From contig PLLR01000064.1 in the NCBI GenBank assembly GCA_003141335.1, positions 1 through 32,298 of the forward strand: a DNA stretch of 32,298 nt. The letters run 5' to 3'. Source of the stretch: Methanoregula sp. GTDB lineage: Archaea > Halobacteriota > Methanomicrobia > Methanomicrobiales > Methanospirillaceae. Positions 20,069 to 29,470 of the stretch are shown here, in pieces. Both the position numbers and the translations under genes were made by a program. Position 1 is the stretch's first letter, and the number at the start of each line of letters is the position of its first letter. The notes beneath the pieces are model-generated. The model worked only from the letters and a program-made list of their open reading frames with translations, made no database searches and was not told the origin of the DNA.

Positions 20069-20308
20069 TCACGGGTTCTGGGCTTCCGAGAGCGCTTCAC
20101 GCGCCTTATCCACCATGTTCTGGGCTGCGGTTATTTTTGGTTTTATCATGGCGTACTCTTTCTTGTCAAATGATGCTTGCGCTTCCTTATATAGGCTATC
20201 CGCCCGGTCAATCCGTCCCTTGGCCTTGGTGACATTGGAGCCCTCGCTCTTTGCCATATCCACTTCTTCCTGCACAGCAAGCACCTGCCCACAGAGATCT
20301 TCTAACAT
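20069..20308 (-). CDS. Small helical/coiled-coil protein, 79 aa, unknown function
   Basis: MLEDLCGQVLAVQEEVDMAKSEGSNVTKAKGRIDRADSLYKEAQASFDKKEYAMIKPKITAAQNMVDKAREALSEAQNP; 7-bp overlap (ATGTTAG) with the upstream ORF. Confidence 0.65.
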   Translation of the reverse strand: MLEDLCGQVLAVQEEVDMAKSEGSNVTKAKGRIDRADSLYKEAQASFDKKEYAMIKPKITAAQNMVDKAREALSEAQNP

Positions 20309-20865
20309 ACTGCGGACTCTTCTGCTTTTGCAGAATCTTCCTCAAGTTTCTGCCTCCTGCGTTCGCGTACCGCCTCTTTTGCTTCCGCCTGCCCCTGAAT
20401 TATGTTTTGCAGTTCATCCTCGACTTCTTTGATGGTCTCAGCAAGCACAGAGGCGAAATTGGTGCGATTGTCTTTTGATTCTTCGTACCCATCATAGGCG
20501 CCGTATGCCCCTCCAGCAGCTGCACCGCCGATAGCACCGGTGATCGCATCCCCAAGTCCTTCATCCTTTCGCAGCACATTGCCGAGAATACCTCCTAGTC
20601 CTGCACCCGTAATCACATCCATCACACCTTTGGAGATCTCTTCTCTCTCGCGGGTAACGGTGTAAGTGACCTTGACATTCTCATTCTCAACGGCGATATC
20701 AAGGTGGCCCTGCTCGTCCGTATGTTTCACATGCATCTGTGCAGTGGTCTCTTTGAGCACCTGCCGGGTGATCTCGGTTCCCTTGAGCGCAAGATGTGAC
20801 ATCAAACGCTCGGTGAAATCCTGGTAATGTGACGATACTCCCTGACTATAATAGATGAAGACCAT
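20302..20865 (-). CDS. Glycine-zipper-containing hypothetical protein, 187 aa
   Basis: ITGAGLGGILGNVLRKDEGLGDAITGAIGGAAAGGAYGAYDGYEESKDN plus C-terminal charged helix; translationally coupled to the 79-aa ORF. Confidence 0.68.
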   Translation of the reverse strand: MVFIYYSQGVSSHYQDFTERLMSHLALKGTEITRQVLKETTAQMHVKHTDEQGHLDIAVENENVKVTYTVTREREEISKGVMDVITGAGLGGILGNVLRKDEGLGDAITGAIGGAAAGGAYGAYDGYEESKDNRTNFASVLAETIKEVEDELQNIIQGQAEAKEAVRERRRQKLEEDSAKAEESAVC

Positions 20866-21000
20866 GGCGCTCGTTACTCCTCAATGATATACTTATCAGA
20901 AGGTTCAAGAATAAATGTTTGATTTTTTTGATCTGATGAATTGAAGATTTCAATTTTGTTACGCACAATTTCCCTTGAAGTAACATCGCGCAATTGCATT

Positions 21001-21062
21001 AAAATAGTGTACACATTCATGCGCAGTGTACAAATTTGTTGCACAATGTATATATTTATACA
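21001..21062 (+). promoter_or_regulatory. Candidate TrpY-like operator/promoter of trpB2: TGTACA boxes at 21008-21013 and 21027-21032, TATA box TATATTTATA at 21051-21060
   Basis: AGTGTACACATT...AGTGTACAAATTT direct repeat with 19-bp spacing; TATA about 25 nt before ATG 21080 suggests a leaderless transcript. Confidence 0.55.
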
Positions 21063-21079
21063 AATTAAAAGTACTCGAT

Positions 21080-22438
21080 ATGCAAACAAAAATCCTTCTC
21101 GATGAGGAGCAGATGCCAAAAAAGTGGTATAATATCCAGGCGGACTTACCGTCCCCGCTGGATCCACCACTCCACCCAAAGACCCATAAACCGATCGGGC
21201 CTGAGGATCTTTCTGCAATCTTTCCCATGGATCTGATCCGGCAGGAAGTCACCACTGATCGCCATATTGACATCCCGGAAGAAGTGCGGGAGGTACTGCG
21301 GCTCTGGAGACCAAGTCCTCTCTACCGTGCCCACCGGCTTGAAAAATTTTTAAAAACTCCGGCGAAGATTTACTACAAGTGGGAGGGGGTCAGCCCGGCC
21401 GGGAGCCATAAGCCCAACACCGCGGTTCCTCAGGCGTATTTCAACATGAAGGCAGGAGTCGAGAGGTTAGCGACCGAAACGGGTGCCGGGCAGTGGGGCT
21501 CAGCGCTTGCATTCGCAACGATGCTCTATGATCTGGAGTGTACCATCTACATGGTCCGATCAAGCTACACGCAGAAACCCTACCGGAAATCGATGATGCA
21601 CGTCTGGGGTGCTGAATGCATCCCCAGCCCGAGCACCAAGACGAATGCCGGCCGGGCAATGCTCGAAAAAGACCCTGATACCCCGGGAAGTCTTGGGATG
21701 GCCATATCTGAAGCGGTTGAGGATGCGGCATCCCACAGCAACACCAACTACGCTTTGGGCTCGGTGTTGAACCATGTCTGCCTTCACCAGACTGTTATAG
21801 GTCAGGAGTGCCGCGAGCAGCTGGCGATGGTTGACGATTATCCGGATGTCGTGATCGGGTGCGTTGGCGGCGGGTCCAACTTCGCCGGCATCTCGTTCCC
21901 GTTTGCCGGGGACAAGCTGACCGGAAAGCACAAGGATGTGGACATCATCGGTGCCGAACCGGCATCCTGCCCCACGCTGACAAAAGGGTTATTCACGTAC
22001 GATCTTGCCGATGAAGCCGGTTACACCCCACTCCTCAAGATGTTCACGCTGGGCCATGACTTTGTTCCGCCTACCATGCATGCGGGGGGTCTCCGTTACC
22101 ACGGCGATTCCCCGATTGTCTCCCGGCTTGTGAATGACGGTGTGATGCGGGCTGTAGCCTACCACCAGAGCGAAGTCTTTGATGCAGCCCAGACCTTTGC
22201 CCGGACGGAAGGAATCATTGTAGCCCCCGAAACGTCTCATGCGGTAAAATCAGCTATTGATGAGGCGCTCAAATGCAAAAAGACGGGAGATACAAAGACT
22301 ATCCTGTTCAACTGTTCCGGCCATGGCAATTTCGATATGTCGGCATATGATGACTATTATGCCGGTAAACTGGTGGACTACGAATACCCGGATGAGCTGA
22401 TCAAGGAAGCCATTGCCCGGATCCCCATAATTTCCTAA
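21080..22438 (+). CDS. trpB2: Tryptophan synthase beta chain-like protein, TrpB2 type (start 21080 MQTKILL; ORF track 21026)
   Basis: [44 protein letters not shown] (PLP Lys), [28 protein letters not shown]; TrpB2 features (SHKPNTA, GAGQWG). Confidence 0.93.
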   Translation: MQTKILLDEEQMPKKWYNIQADLPSPLDPPLHPKTHKPIGPEDLSAIFPMDLIRQEVTTDRHIDIPEEVREVLRLWRPSPLYRAHRLEKFLKTPAKIYYKWEGVSPAGSHKPNTAVPQAYFNMKAGVERLATETGAGQWGSALAFATMLYDLECTIYMVRSSYTQKPYRKSMMHVWGAECIPSPSTKTNAGRAMLEKDPDTPGSLGMAISEAVEDAASHSNTNYALGSVLNHVCLHQTVIGQECREQLAMVDDYPDVVIGCVGGGSNFAGISFPFAGDKLTGKHKDVDIIGAEPASCPTLTKGLFTYDLADEAGYTPLLKMFTLGHDFVPPTMHAGGLRYHGDSPIVSRLVNDGVMRAVAYHQSEVFDAAQTFARTEGIIVAPETSHAVKSAIDEALKCKKTGDTKTILFNCSGHGNFDMSAYDDYYAGKLVDYEYPDELIKEAIARIPIIS

Positions 22439-22451
22439 AAACCCTTTTTTT

Positions 22452-23561
22452 ATGAAACGCATCGGATTTCTCATCAACCCTGTTGCCGGTATGGGAGGAG
22501 CCGTGGGGCTCAAGGGAACTGATGGCAACGTGGAAGAAGCCCGACGTCGTGGGGCATTGCCGCTCGCAAAAAACCGGGCAAAAATTACCCTGCACTACCT
22601 TAAAAATAATCAGGACCTGATTTTTCTCACCCCCTCTGGTGCAATGGGAGAAGATGCACTCAGGGAAACCGGTGTGCGGCATGTGCAGGTTGTCAGCCAT
22701 GCAGGGAATCACAGTACTGCACATGATACAAAGATTGCAGTGCAGCGGTTTTTTGAAGAGGGTGTTGACCTGATCCTGTTCTGTGGTGGTGACGGAACCG
22801 CCCGGGATATCTTTGATGTGGTGGGCCGGAATGTGACGATCCTCGGCATCCCTGCCGGTGTGAAGATGTACTCGGCCGTCTTTGCTATCGATCCGTCAAC
22901 GGCAGCGGAAATTGTGACAAAGTACGAGATACAATCATTGCGGGATTCAGAAGTGATGGATGTGGATGAAGATGCATACCGGGCAGGGGAACTGAAAACT
23001 CACCTGTATGGCATTGCCCTTGTCCCGTCAGTTGCAGGAAAGACCCAGATCTCAAAACAGATATTTGAAGAAAGCAATGAAGAACGTGCAAAAGGGGAAA
23101 TCGCCCGTTTTTTCCACGAGATCATGATCCCGGATGTGCTCTACATCCTTGGTGCAGGAACAACTACGGAATTCATTGCCCGCGAAATCGGGGTGAATAA
23201 AACCCTGCTGGGCGTCGATGCGGTAAAAAACGGGAAAACCGTTGCCATGGATATCGATGAAAAAACGCTCTGGGCTTTGCTTGAGCACGGGTATGAGGCA
23301 AAAATTATCCTCAGCCCGATCGGTGCACAGGGTTTTATCCTTGGCAGGGGAAACCAGCAGATCAGTGCACGTATCGTACGACGTGTGGGGATCAGCAATA
23401 TCATTGTCGTTGCTACCCCGCACAAACTCCGGGAAACACCTGTCCTCTACGTAGACTCCGGGGATCCGGTGCTTGATGCGGAGTTTGGCGATACGGTTCT
23501 GGTGGTCTCGGGCTACCGCATGGCCCAGCGAAAGCGCATCTACCAGCCAGAGCGTGGATAA
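22452..23561 (+). CDS. ATP-NAD kinase family protein (COG3199-like), 369 aa
   Basis: MKRIGFLINPVAGMGGAVGLKGTDG, FCGGDGTARDIFDVV, GIPAGVKMYSAVFA, GRGNQQISARIVR. Confidence 0.88.
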   Translation: MKRIGFLINPVAGMGGAVGLKGTDGNVEEARRRGALPLAKNRAKITLHYLKNNQDLIFLTPSGAMGEDALRETGVRHVQVVSHAGNHSTAHDTKIAVQRFFEEGVDLILFCGGDGTARDIFDVVGRNVTILGIPAGVKMYSAVFAIDPSTAAEIVTKYEIQSLRDSEVMDVDEDAYRAGELKTHLYGIALVPSVAGKTQISKQIFEESNEERAKGEIARFFHEIMIPDVLYILGAGTTTEFIAREIGVNKTLLGVDAVKNGKTVAMDIDEKTLWALLEHGYEAKIILSPIGAQGFILGRGNQQISARIVRRVGISNIIVVATPHKLRETPVLYVDSGDPVLDAEFGDTVLVVSGYRMAQRKRIYQPERG

Positions 23562-23568
23562 AAAAGGA

Positions 23569-24834
23569 TTAGTTTTTCTGGGGCGCTTGTGGCGGTTTCA
23601 AGAGTGCGAATGCGATCACAAGGCCAATGACTGCAAGTGCAAGCACATACGGGAACACCCCGAGATAGGATCCCGTTGATGTCTTGATGAACCCGGCAAG
23701 TTGTGGTCCAACAATGCCACCTGCGCCGTATGCAAGGAACATCACACCGTAGCACCGCGGGTAGTCACCGGTGCCGAAATAACTTGCCGTAGCAGTCGGG
23801 GTGATGGCCAGCCAGCCTCCCAGGCATCCCCAGAGTACGGCAAACACAAGGATGTATACCGGCACGGACGGGATCTGCCAGATGAGCAGTGATGCCAGTG
23901 CGATCAGTACGAAGGATACCATCGCGGTATTCCGGGGGGTCAGCTTGTCCGTAAGGGTGCCAAAGACCGGGCGCCCAAAGCCGTTGAAGACGGCAAAGGC
24001 GCCAACGAGCATCGTGGCAAGCCCGGCCTCAACACCAACATCGACGCCAACGGGCTTTGCGATGCCAATCGCCATGAGCCCGGCAAGACAGCCGATGAAG
24101 TAACAGGCCCAGAGTGCGTAGAATGTGGAGGTTTTCAGCATCTGCTCGCGTTTGAATTCGCAGGTGACTGCCTGACCGGCTGCCGGGGCAGGAGGTGTCC
24201 ATCCGGCAGGCCTCCACCCGGTTGCAGGGAATTTCAGGGGCAGTGCGAGTACGACGATCAGGATGATAAATGCTATACCAAACACCCTGAATGTGTTCAT
24301 GACCCCTGTGGCATCGATGAGGAATCCTGCAATATTGGCAGTCAGCACTGCAGAGAACCCGAACCCGAGCAGGGTCAGACCAACTGCCAGCCCCCGGCGA
24401 TCCGGGAACCAGCGGGCTGCAACGGCGACAGGGACTCCATAAGCGATGCCAACGCCAATTCCGGCAATCACCCCGTAAAATAGGTAGAGCCACTGGACAG
24501 AGCCGGCAAACGACGAGAGGAGCCAGCCAAGCCCGGTGAGACATCCGCCAACGATTGTAATGTTCCGGGGACCATATTTTTCGATATATTTACCGGTAAA
24601 CGGCATTGCTATGGCAAAGAATGCCAGGAAGACTGAAAACGGCAACAGGATCTCACTTGCGGACACGGCCTGACCCAGGTCCTTGGTGAAGTGGTTGGTA
24701 AGCGGTCCGACAAAGACGCTCCACGAATAGATAGATCCCAGACACAGGTTAATAACCATGCCGAGTATAACAAGCATCCAGCGCCCTTTTTCAGGGTCCA
24801 TCCCGAATAGTTTTTCCTGTACTATCTCGCTCAT
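23569..24834 (-). CDS. OFA-family (oxalate/formate antiporter-like) MFS transporter, 421 aa
   Basis: VILGMVINLCLGSIYSWSVFVGPL, GIGVGIAYGVPVAVAARWFPDRRGLAVGLTLLGFGFSAVL, NGFGRPVFGTLTDKLTPRN. Confidence 0.88.
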   Translation of the reverse strand: MSEIVQEKLFGMDPEKGRWMLVILGMVINLCLGSIYSWSVFVGPLTNHFTKDLGQAVSASEILLPFSVFLAFFAIAMPFTGKYIEKYGPRNITIVGGCLTGLGWLLSSFAGSVQWLYLFYGVIAGIGVGIAYGVPVAVAARWFPDRRGLAVGLTLLGFGFSAVLTANIAGFLIDATGVMNTFRVFGIAFIILIVVLALPLKFPATGWRPAGWTPPAPAAGQAVTCEFKREQMLKTSTFYALWACYFIGCLAGLMAIGIAKPVGVDVGVEAGLATMLVGAFAVFNGFGRPVFGTLTDKLTPRNTAMVSFVLIALASLLIWQIPSVPVYILVFAVLWGCLGGWLAITPTATASYFGTGDYPRCYGVMFLAYGAGGIVGPQLAGFIKTSTGSYLGVFPYVLALAVIGLVIAFALLKPPQAPQKN

Positions 24835-24863
24835 TTTTTCCTCATAAAAAAAAAATTTTAAGA

Positions 24864-26759
24864 TTATTCCTCCAGCGTTGATATGTCGCCGGGGTCGATC
24901 CCCATCTCTTTTGCCTTGAGAACACGGCGCATGATCTTCCCGCTCCGGGTCTTGGGGAGCTTATCAACAAATTCAATTTCATGAGGTACCGCAATCGGAC
25001 CGAGCGTGGTCCGCACATGGTGGACAAGGTCCTGTTTCAGGTTGTCACTTGGCTGGTGACCAACGCGGAGAATCACAAAGGCTTTAATCGTGTTCCCTTT
25101 TACTGAATCCGGTTTGCCAATTACGGCGGCTTCTGCCACTGCCTTGTGGGATACGAGGGCACTCTCCACTTCAGCGGTGCCGATATTGTGGCCTGCGACT
25201 ATGATGATATCATCGGCACGCCCGAGAATCATAATATAGCCGTCCTTGCCCTTGACTGCAAGATCGCCCGCCGTGTAAAGGTTATCAATGGTGTACCAGT
25301 ACTCACGGTACCGTTCATCGTCATTGTATAACGTGCGCATCATGGCCGGCCATGGCGAGTTGATAACAAGGAATCCCATGGTGTTCGCCGGGACAGGATT
25401 TCCGGATTTATCAACGACATCAGCTATGATACCGGGAATAGGTTTTCCTGCAAATCCCGGGCGCATCTTTTCGCCAATCATGGTGGTGATCAACAGCATT
25501 CCTGTCTCCGTCTGCCACCAGGTATCGACAATGGGGCACCTGTCCTTTCCAATCACATGATAGTACCATTCAAATGCTTCAGGGTTCAGGGGCTCGCCAA
25601 CTGACCCGATGATCCGCAGCGAGTTCAGGTTGTACTTGTTGGGCCAGCTCTCGCCCACCTTCATGAACGTACGGATGGCGGTTGGGGCTGTATACAAGAT
25701 CGTGATTTTCTGCTCCTCAATGAGATTCCACCAGCTTCCTGCATCCGGATAATCCGGGGTCAGTTCGGTAATAAAAACAGTGGCGCCGACAGCAAGCGGT
25801 CCGTAGATGATATAACTGTGCCCGGTGACCCAGCCCGGATCGGCAGTACACCAGAAAATATCATTGTCCTTGATATCAAAGACATATTTGCTCGTGTAAT
25901 GTGTCCCGACCATGTACCCGCCACAGGTATGCACCACCCCTTTTGGCTTTCCCGTGGATCCGCTCGTGTACAATATGAAAAGCGGATCCTCCGCATCCAT
26001 GACTTCGGGCGGGCATTCATCGGAAACCCCCTCCATCACCGCATAGAAATCCAGCTCGCGTGTCGGATGGAGATCAGGACACGGTTCCTTTCTTCGGAGT
26101 ACAATGACATGCTCTACCGTAGGGGCGTTAATAAGAGCTTCATCAACGATTGCTTTCAGCTGGATTGCTTTCCCGCGGCGGACTGCAATATCCGCTGTTA
26201 TAACGACCTTTGCTTCAGCGTCCTGAATCCGCAGGTTCAATGCTGCTGCGGCGAATCCTCCGAATACCACGCTGTGTGTTGCACCAATCCGTGCACAGGC
26301 AAGCATTGCAATTACCTGTTCCGGGACAAGCGGCATGTAAATACAGACACGGTCTCCTTTTTTCACCCCGATTTTCTTTAATGCATTTGCAAAGCGCATT
26401 ACATGAGACAGGAGTTTCTGGTAAGAATAAACACGCTCTACGCCACCTTCCCCCCGCCAGATGAGGGCGACCTTGTTGCGCCGGTGGTTGTTGACATGCC
26501 GGTCAAGACAGTTGGCAGTGATGTTGAGTTTTGCATTCGTGAACCACTTGGCATAGGGGTAATTCCATTCCCTGACAGCATCCCAGGGCTTGATCCAGTC
26601 AAGCTGGAGTGCCATCTTGCTCCAGAATGCATCAGGGTCTGCGAGGAACTCGTCATACGCCTTCTGGTAATCCCCAATCCAGGAATTTCGCTTGTATTCC
26701 GGTCTAGGTGTATAATATTTCATCTCCTCAACAAGTTTGACATCAAAGTTTTCAGCCAT
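24864..26759 (-). CDS. acs: Acetyl-CoA synthetase (AMP-forming), 631 aa
   Basis: ILYTSGSTGKPKGVVHTCGGYMVGTHYTSKYVFDIKDNDIFWCTADPGWVTGHSYIIYGPL, DTWWQTETGMLLIT, GRADDIIIVAGHNIGTAEVESALVSH, PKTRSGKIMRRVLKA. Confidence 0.95.
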   Translation of the reverse strand: MAENFDVKLVEEMKYYTPRPEYKRNSWIGDYQKAYDEFLADPDAFWSKMALQLDWIKPWDAVREWNYPYAKWFTNAKLNITANCLDRHVNNHRRNKVALIWRGEGGVERVYSYQKLLSHVMRFANALKKIGVKKGDRVCIYMPLVPEQVIAMLACARIGATHSVVFGGFAAAALNLRIQDAEAKVVITADIAVRRGKAIQLKAIVDEALINAPTVEHVIVLRRKEPCPDLHPTRELDFYAVMEGVSDECPPEVMDAEDPLFILYTSGSTGKPKGVVHTCGGYMVGTHYTSKYVFDIKDNDIFWCTADPGWVTGHSYIIYGPLAVGATVFITELTPDYPDAGSWWNLIEEQKITILYTAPTAIRTFMKVGESWPNKYNLNSLRIIGSVGEPLNPEAFEWYYHVIGKDRCPIVDTWWQTETGMLLITTMIGEKMRPGFAGKPIPGIIADVVDKSGNPVPANTMGFLVINSPWPAMMRTLYNDDERYREYWYTIDNLYTAGDLAVKGKDGYIMILGRADDIIIVAGHNIGTAEVESALVSHKAVAEAAVIGKPDSVKGNTIKAFVILRVGHQPSDNLKQDLVHHVRTTLGPIAVPHEIEFVDKLPKTRSGKIMRRVLKAKEMGIDPGDISTLEE

Positions 26760-26975
26760 GTGTTCACCAATTATACATCATTAATCATGTTAGATTTTTA
26801 TTTAAAATTTGGTACAGGTCAATAACCCGAAAAAAGGAATTTTTTTATTGGCATAAATAACTCTGCATAAAAACCCCAAGAACAGTGTACTTGGAATGAT
26901 TATCCTTTTTCAAGCGGTGAAAACGATATCCGATATAACAAGAATTATCTATCCATATTTTTCAATATAGGATCG

Positions 26976-27890
26976 ATGCTTAAAAAGTTCAAAGGGTGCC
27001 TGCTTGGTGCTGCAATTGGCGATGCGCTCGGTATGCCCAACGAAAGCACATCCCCCAACCTCAAAAAGATGAAGTACGGGTACCGTCGCCCGTACAAAAA
27101 CCATCCAAATAAAGGACTAAATCCTGGACAATATACGGATGACACCCAGCTGATGATCCTTGTCGCGACACTCCTCGCTGACGGAAAATATAATGAGGAA
27201 CGATACTTCGCTGCACTCAGTGAGCTCTATGATCGGGGCAAGCTCCGCTTTCCTGATGGATCGGTTTCATCCGTATGCGAGCACCCGGTAAAAGAGAACG
27301 TCCCCCAGAAAGGAGTGAAATCCACCACCTCCGGATGCCTTCCGATTGCGATCCCTTTCGGTTTGGCATTCCCTGATATGAATGAGGGATGTGAGCGTGC
27401 CGTGAGAGCCTGCAATGTCACCCATACTCATCCGGCAGCGCATGCAGCAGTATCAACCTTTGCAACTCTTCTCTACCATACGATCCACGATACACCGGAT
27501 CCCCTTGAAAGAGCTCTGGATAAAGCTCAGGTTGAAGATGAGGTGCTTGGGGGAAAAATTAAAAATGCACTTATACTGGAAAAAGAAGGAATGGAGACCG
27601 AAACAGCATTACTTAAAATTGGAAATGATGTGTCTGTTTTCCAGACTCTCCCGATTGCGATCTTCCTGATCAACAGGTATTCTAAACCATCTGATCTCCT
27701 TACGGTAGCAGCCAATGCGGGTGGAAATACCGATACTATTGGACTTATCTGTGGTGCATACCTTGGTGCAGCTAAAGGTATCGATGCACTTCCAGCGGAT
27801 TTATTGGAAGGGATTGAAGACAGGCAGCGGATAGAACTCCTTGGGCAACGGTTATACACCCTATATTCGCATAAACTGGAGCAGATGTAA
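26976..27890 (+). CDS. ADP-ribosylglycohydrolase (DraG/ARH-like) family protein, 304 aa
   Basis: GCLLGAAIGDALGMPNE, YTDDTQLMIL, THTHPAAHAAV, NAGGNTDTIGLICGAYLGAAKG. Confidence 0.92.
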   Translation: MLKKFKGCLLGAAIGDALGMPNESTSPNLKKMKYGYRRPYKNHPNKGLNPGQYTDDTQLMILVATLLADGKYNEERYFAALSELYDRGKLRFPDGSVSSVCEHPVKENVPQKGVKSTTSGCLPIAIPFGLAFPDMNEGCERAVRACNVTHTHPAAHAAVSTFATLLYHTIHDTPDPLERALDKAQVEDEVLGGKIKNALILEKEGMETETALLKIGNDVSVFQTLPIAIFLINRYSKPSDLLTVAANAGGNTDTIGLICGAYLGAAKGIDALPADLLEGIEDRQRIELLGQRLYTLYSHKLEQM

Positions 27891-27978
27891 AGTAATTTCT
27901 CCAATTTCCTGTATTTTTTAAAAATCTAAACCAGTCGGGCCTAAAAAGCATTAAATTTTTACAATCGGATATTCTGTT

Positions 27979-28965
27979 ATGAAAATTGCGATTATCGGGG
28001 CTTCCGGTTATGCCGGTGGTGAGCTGATACGCCTCCTCGTTCACCACTCCACCGCAAAGGTTACCTGTGCCACTTCCCGTAAACTTGCGGGAACACCCCT
28101 TGATCAGGTTCATCCCCACCTCAAAGGATTTACCGATCTCAAATTTGAAAACCCGGATATTGACAACATTGATGCAGACGTTGTATTTCTCGCAGTTCCT
28201 CACACAGCTGCAATGACCTATGCAGGCAGACTGTTGTCGAGAGGAATAAAAGTAGTGGATCTCAGTGCCGATTACCGTTTACCAAAAGAGATCTATGAGA
28301 AGGTGTACGGGGTCCCCCACTCGGATTATTTCCCGGCACCTTACGGTATCCCTGAGCTTCACCGGAAGGAATGCGTCAATGCAAAGTTCGTTGCAAATCC
28401 CGGGTGTTTCCCAACCGGGGCAACTCTTGCGGCAGCTCCCCTGGCAAAATATGCTCACACGGTAATCTTTGACTCAAAGACCGGTGTGAGTGGTGCGGGG
28501 GACAATCCCTCAGCAACCACGCACTATCCGAATGTAGGGGACAATATCGGACCCTACAAATGGACAACCCATCGCCATCTGGCTGAGATGAAACAGGAGC
28601 TTACCTGGCTCGGGTCAAAAGCGAAATGCTATTTCACCCCCCATCTTGTGCCAGTTAATCGCGGCATTCTGACAACGGCCCACATCCTGCTCAATGAGCC
28701 CCTGGGGCAAGAAGATGTTGAGAAAATATACCGCGATTTCTACAAAGGGGAATTCTTTGTGCGGTATCAGAAGCCCTCACTTGCCGCGGTCCGCGGAAGC
28801 AATTTCTGTGATGTCATGGTCGAAAGTGAAGGATTGCGTGTCGTGGCAATATCTGCCATAGACAATCTCGTGAAAGGGGCAAGTGGCCAGGCAATTCAGA
28901 ATATGAATCTTATGTGTAGTCTAAAAGAACAGGACGGACTAATTGGGGCAGGTATGCTGCCGTAG
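27979..28965 (+). CDS. argC: N-acetyl-gamma-glutamyl-phosphate reductase, 328 aa
   Basis: [70 protein letters not shown]. Confidence 0.96.
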   Translation: MKIAIIGASGYAGGELIRLLVHHSTAKVTCATSRKLAGTPLDQVHPHLKGFTDLKFENPDIDNIDADVVFLAVPHTAAMTYAGRLLSRGIKVVDLSADYRLPKEIYEKVYGVPHSDYFPAPYGIPELHRKECVNAKFVANPGCFPTGATLAAAPLAKYAHTVIFDSKTGVSGAGDNPSATTHYPNVGDNIGPYKWTTHRHLAEMKQELTWLGSKAKCYFTPHLVPVNRGILTTAHILLNEPLGQEDVEKIYRDFYKGEFFVRYQKPSLAAVRGSNFCDVMVESEGLRVVAISAIDNLVKGASGQAIQNMNLMCSLKEQDGLIGAGMLP

Positions 28966-28975
28966 GTGAATAATA

Positions 28976-29470
28976 ATGCTGGTAAAGGATACAATGACAA
29001 AAGACCCTATTGTGTGCACTGCTGAAACATCCCTCCGCGACGCAGTAGGTTTAATGAGGAAGCATCATATCGGCGGGCTTCCGGTTATGGAAGGCACGGA
29101 ACTCATCGGCATGCTTACAGAATCTGATCTTATCTCGCTCCTTGAATCTGAAAGGATCTCCGATGACCTTTGGCTGCCATCTCCCTTTGAGATTATCGAG
29201 ATCCCTATCCGTGAGTACATCAACTGGGAGAAGACAAAACATGCACTTCGCAACATCGGGGATATGCAGGCAAAAAAGGTAATGACGCACCGGGTAATCA
29301 CCGCAACAGAGGACATGGATATCGAGGCAGCTGCGTCACTGATGCTTAAAGAGGGGATCGCACGCCTTCCAGTAATCCGGGGAAAAAAACTGGTAGGGAT
29401 TCTGACAAGGGCAGATATCATCAATGCAGTTGGGTCGTCCCATTCTGCCAAAGAGGGAGCTGATACGTAA
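28976..29470 (+). CDS. CBS-domain-pair protein, 164 aa
   Basis: Two CBS repeats: VKDTMTKDPIVCTAETSLRDAVGLMRKHHIGGLPVMEGTELIGMLTESDLI and VMTHRVITATEDMDIEAAASLMLKEGIARLPVIRGKKLVGILTRADII. Confidence 0.93.
   Translation: MLVKDTMTKDPIVCTAETSLRDAVGLMRKHHIGGLPVMEGTELIGMLTESDLISLLESERISDDLWLPSPFEIIEIPIREYINWEKTKHALRNIGDMQAKKVMTHRVITATEDMDIEAAASLMLKEGIARLPVIRGKKLVGILTRADIINAVGSSHSAKEGADT

Noticed and set aside
19831-20100. 89-aa minus-strand ORF upstream of the Yip1 gene
   Set aside because: AT-rich intergenic composition with no recognisable motif; probably leader/promoter DNA.
21026-21079. Upstream ATG start for trpB2 giving [18 protein letters not shown] extension
   Set aside because: The extension translates the TATA/operator region; TATA spacing and the usual N-terminus of the family favour ATG 21080.
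20874-21273. Minus-strand ORFs (114 and 104 aa) across the trpB2 promoter and start
   Set aside because: They overlap the trpB2 coding start and the TATA/TGTACA region in antisense, with no protein-like motifs.
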